Of a stretch of DNA of 64,000 nt, positions 59,819-64,000 are shown one piece after another. The notes under the pieces are model-generated. The model searched no databases. It saw only the letters and a list, made by a program, of their open reading frames with translations, and was not told the DNA's origin. Origin of the DNA: Rhea pennata. Its lineage: Eukaryota > Chordata > Aves > Rheiformes > Rheidae. The translations under genes and the position numbers were made by a program. Positions within the stretch are counted from its first letter, which is position 1. Each line of letters starts with the position of its first letter. The DNA is taken from positions 121,786,602 through 121,850,601 of the forward strand of contig NC_084665.1 in assembly GCF_028389875.1 (NCBI RefSeq), in the 5' to 3' direction.

Positions 59819-60052
59819 TAACATATACAGGCTCTTTCCCCCCTGACGGGGACTTCTCTGTCAGTATGAATATGCTCAACAATTTCGTGACTACAGACTT
59901 CTATTTTGGAGCACCTGCTAAACTCTGCAGGATTTCCTTTCAGGGAGGGACATCATGCTCCATTCCTATATGCATAGAAATGAAATTGCTAGCAAATAAT
60001 TAAACCTCCTACTCTTACCGCACAAAAGCCTGAAAGAAGTTGATTTCTAGTT

Positions 60053-60073
60053 AAAAAAAAAAAAAAAAAAAAA
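60053..60073 (+). repeat. Poly(A) run
   Basis: Twenty-one consecutive A, about 230 bases beyond the CR1. I see no processed gene copy upstream of it. Confidence 0.95.
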
Positions 60074-60734
60074 GTTGTAAAGCAGGTTATATAATTTGAC
60101 AGAGAGCTAATAGCCTCTGTTCATCAAGTTTTTAAAACTCAGAAGTAATCCAAATCAATCCCCTCTTTTAGAACATCGGATTGTTATTTTTCAAATGAAA
60201 TGTTTTTGCTGGACCCCACTGGCAGTTATTTCCAGTGATCCCAACTCTGTGCCACTTTGCCTACTTAGAGCACATCTAATGACCAGGGCCTGAAAGGCTT
60301 GCGTCACTTTGTGATAATTAGAATTGCAGATCTTCACAAGAATGAAATAGATTTCTAATAGATTTATGGGGGCGGAGGGGAAGCAAAATATTACTCAAAC
60401 CGCTGTTGGATCTGGGGCTGCCTAGTACACTAAATGGTGTTTGTTCATGTAAAAGTACAAACAGTTACTACATCAACGAAGTGAGAAACTCCATAGGCTT
60501 GTCTCCCTTTATTGATAAAGCAGAGCAGCCATCACCATATTTACTGAATTAAGAAGTCTAAACTGGGAGCCTAGTTACTCCAGGCTGCCTAGATAGTTAG
60601 CCTTTGGCTATGCCTCTCTATTGATTAAAGGGCCAAATCCTAAGTCAGGCATCTCCACTAGGCAGTTGTTGGAGGGGGATAATTTTTGTTTATTTATTTT
60701 TTAATCGGACAACATGCAGTGTCATCTCTCTGCA

Positions 60735-61000
60735 GCGGATACGTGGCAGCCACTTTGCGGGCGCATTACGCTGGCGGTCGCTGCTGAGCAGCCAGAGATC
60801 TCTGCATCTCACGAGCTCGGCGGGTTGGTCCTAGCGCTGCGGTGGTTTGCGTGGGAGATCCCCGGGGAAGGCCGTGGCCGTGGAGCTCGGGAAGTGCCTT
60901 TTGGCTTGGCTAAGCGATCGCACGGGAGGCCTCGGAGGAAAGCCCCGCGGCTGCGGGAAGCAGCGATTCGGCGCTGGCAGGCGTTCTGCTGAGTCTTGCT
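60735..61000. promoter_or_regulatory. Intronic CpG island
   Basis: About 28 CpG dinucleotides in roughly 265 bases by my count, in the middle of AT-rich intron 2 of FKBP1B. Such islands often mark promoters or enhancers; an alternative FKBP1B start or a regulatory RNA is possible. The frame through it (60,714-60,992) shows no known domain. Confidence 0.5.
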
Positions 61001-62669
61001 GAACCGGTGCCAGGGGGCTGCCAAGGGGGCTTTATATCCAAAGCGACATCTTTCAATTGAGATATATTATTTAGCTTCAGTTACTCAAGGGCATTATAAA
61101 TCTCACTTAATTTTTTGTGTGCCTGCTGGCTGCAAAGTTTGTACTCCCTTGCACATCGCTCACCGCAAAGGGCTCCTGGATGTTTTAGCCGTGGCGTTGA
61201 CAGACGGAGCCGGCGCATCTATGTAACTAGGGCAGCTGCAGACCTATGCGGCTGGACGGCGCAGTCCCTCGTCTCCCGTCCAGCAGAACCCCTAAGTCTT
61301 CCAAAACTCAGGGTTTTAACTTTCAGTTTGTAACTTTAATTTGTAATTCCCCCTCTGCCCCTGCTCATGATGTTCCAAGCATGGTTTCCTCTTCCAGACC
61401 TCCTTCATTCATCCTGCGTAATTACTAGTTCTTATTTATCTCTTGCTGGTCTAAATCACTTCCCTTGCACATTTAATGACGCGACTACCTTATTTTAGAG
61501 AGATTCTCTTCTTTGAATCTGTTCTCCATGTGAAACCGAAGTGTTTTGCTTTGGTAAGGGTGTCTCCTGGACACAGGAAAAGCCCTAACGCTTAGTTCAT
61601 TTTCCAGTCTGGGATTACTGCTCATGCTACACCCTCGGATGCATTGCGTTGGCTCAGCCTAGTTTGAAATGGCCAAAGTGCTAATGCTATTTCTGGTACT
61701 TCCAAGCCCACTGAAGTTGCTGCTGTTGCAATGTTAAAAGCATCAATGTTCTGTTGAAATTCTTTAACCTCGATTAGAAAAAAATAAAGGGGAAAAATGT
61801 TTGGAAATTACAAAATAATACTGTGGAAGAATTATAGTTAGGGTTAGGGTGGCTTATAATTTCATTCTGCTCTGGATAGGTTTCTTGCTGTGCTACAAGC
61901 AGGGGTTTCCAGGAGGAGAGCAGGGTGCTTTGGGAAGTGAAATCTAGCCATATCTAGGGCACATAAAAGAAAATAGAAGATGAGTCACTCTGTGGGCAAG
62001 TTCCTGAGGCATCACCGTGCAGCGTTGCCATTTCCAGACTGGCATGTTCAATTTTCAGCCCAAAGAGCTGAAGCAAATTTGTTGTTGAGAAGACTGTAAT
62101 TTCTGTGGAAAGGCCTTTCCCACAAGCTTTATTTTGAAGGTTGGAAATCTGAGGCTGACATTGATAGGCTAGCTGCCAGCTCTATATTGGTTTGAGCTAA
62201 AGTGCTGTGTATTAACAGAAGTACGTGGTGGTATTTAAAGAAAATCTGAATTTTGCGGCTCCTGCTTATCTTTGGTCATAATCTGAATTAGTCTTAACAT
62301 GGTTTCTGCCCATTTTCATTGTAAGGCAAAATTATTTTTTCTTGTTAGGGAATTGTTATCCCACCTGACCTTTCTGTAACTGTTCTATTTTTTTTTCTTG
62401 CTTGCTTGAAATTTATACCACATGGTCACCTTGCTGCACATTTATTCTTTCACTTGCTAATTTTCAGGCGCACTATTGGTTGTGCACTTGCATTTTTTTA
62501 CTTTTCAGTGATTCTGCCTTATGGCATAACTCTTCAGGCTCTTCAGATATAGTATTTAGTCTCAATTTCACAGCTATAGTGGTAGCATCAGGCCACACTC
62601 CTTGCAGTATCACAGACCTTGAGCAATGTCCACACATGCTTTAATTACAGAGTAAAAGAATTACACGTA

Positions 62670-63260
62670 ATCTCTTGTCATGCCGGAACGTTTTTCTGGG
62701 AGAGGGTAGAAGAGTAATCTCGAGGAGTGACTTCAGCCGCAGAAGGGAGGTCTTCATACCGAACCCTGGCACTGGTGGACAGGAGCAGTCTCCTCTACAC
62801 TGTTGTGCTAAAGCGCCTGAGCTCGCCTTGGGCTTGGGATTGCCCTCAGGAAGCGTCTCTCCAGTGACGAGAGCAGGAGATGTCCCTTTGCCCTGCTGCT
62901 CTCTCCATTCCTTCCATTTCCCACCGCGGACAGCTGGCAGCAACTCCGGAAAAGCTGCAGCTGCCTCTGCCTCGCTCTGCCAGGGGAATTGCTGGAGCGC
63001 GTGGGCAGCACCGTCAATTGCCTTCCTTTCCTGCTCTGCTTTGGATTTTCTCCTGCTGTCGTTTGCACCTCGTCTTCAGTCGAATAAATAGCAGGGTCAG
63101 GTTCACAGCTCTTGCCCCGTTCCTCAAGTCAGTCAGCAGCGCTCCTGCCCAGCACAGCTGAGAGCCGTCCTCTGACCTGGGTGAGCCCGTTTTGACGTGT
63201 CCTACCTCTTCCTGGCCGGAAGGCAAAGTCTTGCCCTTACGTCTGACCTCTGGGGACCTC
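62670..63260. other. Moderately GC-rich patch, no gene assigned
   Basis: A more GC-rich stretch with overlapping ORFs on both strands (up to 138 codons, 62,675-63,091 plus). None has a recognisable motif. Possibly regulatory or an unrecognised non-coding exon. Confidence 0.3.
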
Positions 63261-63574
63261 CGGAGCCTGTAACTATACGAGGTTTCAGACTGCGTTGATT
63301 CTAAATGGAAATCCCTCATTATAAAATGATCCCAACCTGTGCCGTTAAGACTTCTTCTGTGTGAAACCATTTATGGTGCTCATCTCCTTTTCGTCGTTTA
63401 TTCAGATTCCTGACTGTGAATGTAGGAGTTTTTAAATGCCTCTGAGTCAAATGCAAATTCACGGTTGATACAGTAAGGCAGGATTGCCATCAGGAATCTC
63501 CCTGTGGACAATTTAAAAAGTGGATTCTGATCAAAATGCTACAGCCTTCATTCATAAATCCCCTTGGAAAGGGA

Positions 63575-63690
63575 AAAGCATTGTTTACTCCCCGTTAGAA
63601 GACAGGGAAGTTCAGAAGGGAAATGATTTGCCCAGAGACCATAGCAAGCCTCTGATAAAGCCAGGAATAGAAATTCATGTGCTTTTAGAG
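63575..63690 (+). mobile_element. MIR-like SINE relic
   Basis: 'agacagggaagttcagaagg', then 'gaaatgatttgcccagagac', then 'catagcaagcctctgataaa' and 'gccaggaatagaa' follow the MIR tail consensus (aaactgaggctcagagagg... acttgcccaaggtcacacagc). One of the clearer MIR relics in the window. Confidence 0.6.
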
Positions 63691-64000
63691 TCCTATGTAT
63701 TACATTTTCCACTACGTTAAATCAACTTTATGAAAAAGCTGTTTCTTTTTTTCCAGACCTTTTGAAAACAAACTACTTCAACTGAAATGAATGGTAAAAA
63801 ATCAGAAAGTACTGTAGTTTTTATTATATTTGCTGTCTTTTTCTAAACGATCCTGACCTGACTGGTTATATAAGCACTGTAAACAGATTAAGGGCTCAGT
63901 CCTTCCTTGCTGTAAAGAGTAACGGCGGATTCAGTAGTAACGATTCACATTATTTCAGTAAAGGAACTAAAACTCACAATACAGTGATTCAGTAAAATTG

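Larger units (their letters stand above)
50800..64000 (+). other. FKBP1B: FKBP1B intron 2 (runs off the window)
   Basis: At least 13.2 kb. It contains a candidate cassette exon, a 2.2-kb CR1, an internal CpG island and a MIR-like relic, listed separately. The remainder shows no supported gene. Exon 3 could in principle be hidden because it is only about 110 nt, but I looked for its conserved text and did not see it. Confidence 0.7.

Noticed and set aside
61838-61849. Two TTAGGG units, possible interstitial telomere
   Set aside because: Only two copies; expected by chance at this scale.

Overview
The window looks like part of a bird chromosome (a non-avian sauropsid is less likely). Two things support this. 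It carries many CR1 LINE copies whose 3' ends finish in short ATTCTATGAT-type repeats, and it holds the head-to-head gene pair WDCP (minus strand) and FKBP1B (plus strand) that neighbours each other in other vertebrates. It is ordinary spliced vertebrate DNA; I saw no operons, CRISPR arrays or prokaryotic features. Gene identities rest on remembered family sequence, not on a search.

Layout. 1-5,890: intergenic DNA downstream of WDCP with an old CR1 piece. 5,891-21,494: the three coding exons of WDCP on the minus strand. Exons end at 6,057, 10,598 and 21,494, and their phases join to a 736-residue protein. 21,495 to about 46,600: the presumed very long first intron of WDCP. Its middle, about 32,690-42,950, is sharply different: GC-rich, partly duplicated and interrupted by a 2.5-kb pure pyrimidine tract. 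On the minus strand of this block I could assemble a previously unlisted, nested multi-exon RhoGAP gene of the TAGAP/ARHGAP20 family (37,642-41,954) with PH pieces, a RhoGAP domain and a Ser/Pro-rich tail. Most exons are open and phase-compatible, but one RhoGAP exon has an extra base and a damaged donor, so this copy is probably a pseudogene. A second copy of one RhoGAP exon lies at 42,496-42,690. About 46,650-47,700 is a CpG island that probably serves as the shared WDCP/FKBP1B promoter. FKBP1B exon 1 (47,175-47,211) and exon 2 (50,752-50,799) follow, and the rest of the window is FKBP1B intron 2. I did not find exons 3 and 4.

Most interesting for follow-up: (1) a 69-nt, phase-1/phase-1, fully open candidate cassette exon in FKBP1B intron 2 that would add 23 residues right after the HYT of the FKBP active-site region; (2) the nested RhoGAP gene and its duplications; (3) the polypyrimidine array with spacers repeated roughly every 0.7-0.9 kb; (4) an unidentified ORF with a strong donor at 43.5-43.8 kb; (5) a dense CpG island deep in FKBP1B intron 2. 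Repeats include at least nine CR1 pieces (one about 2.2 kb with broken reverse-transcriptase ORFs), MIR-like SINE relics, an L2-like relic and several microsatellites.
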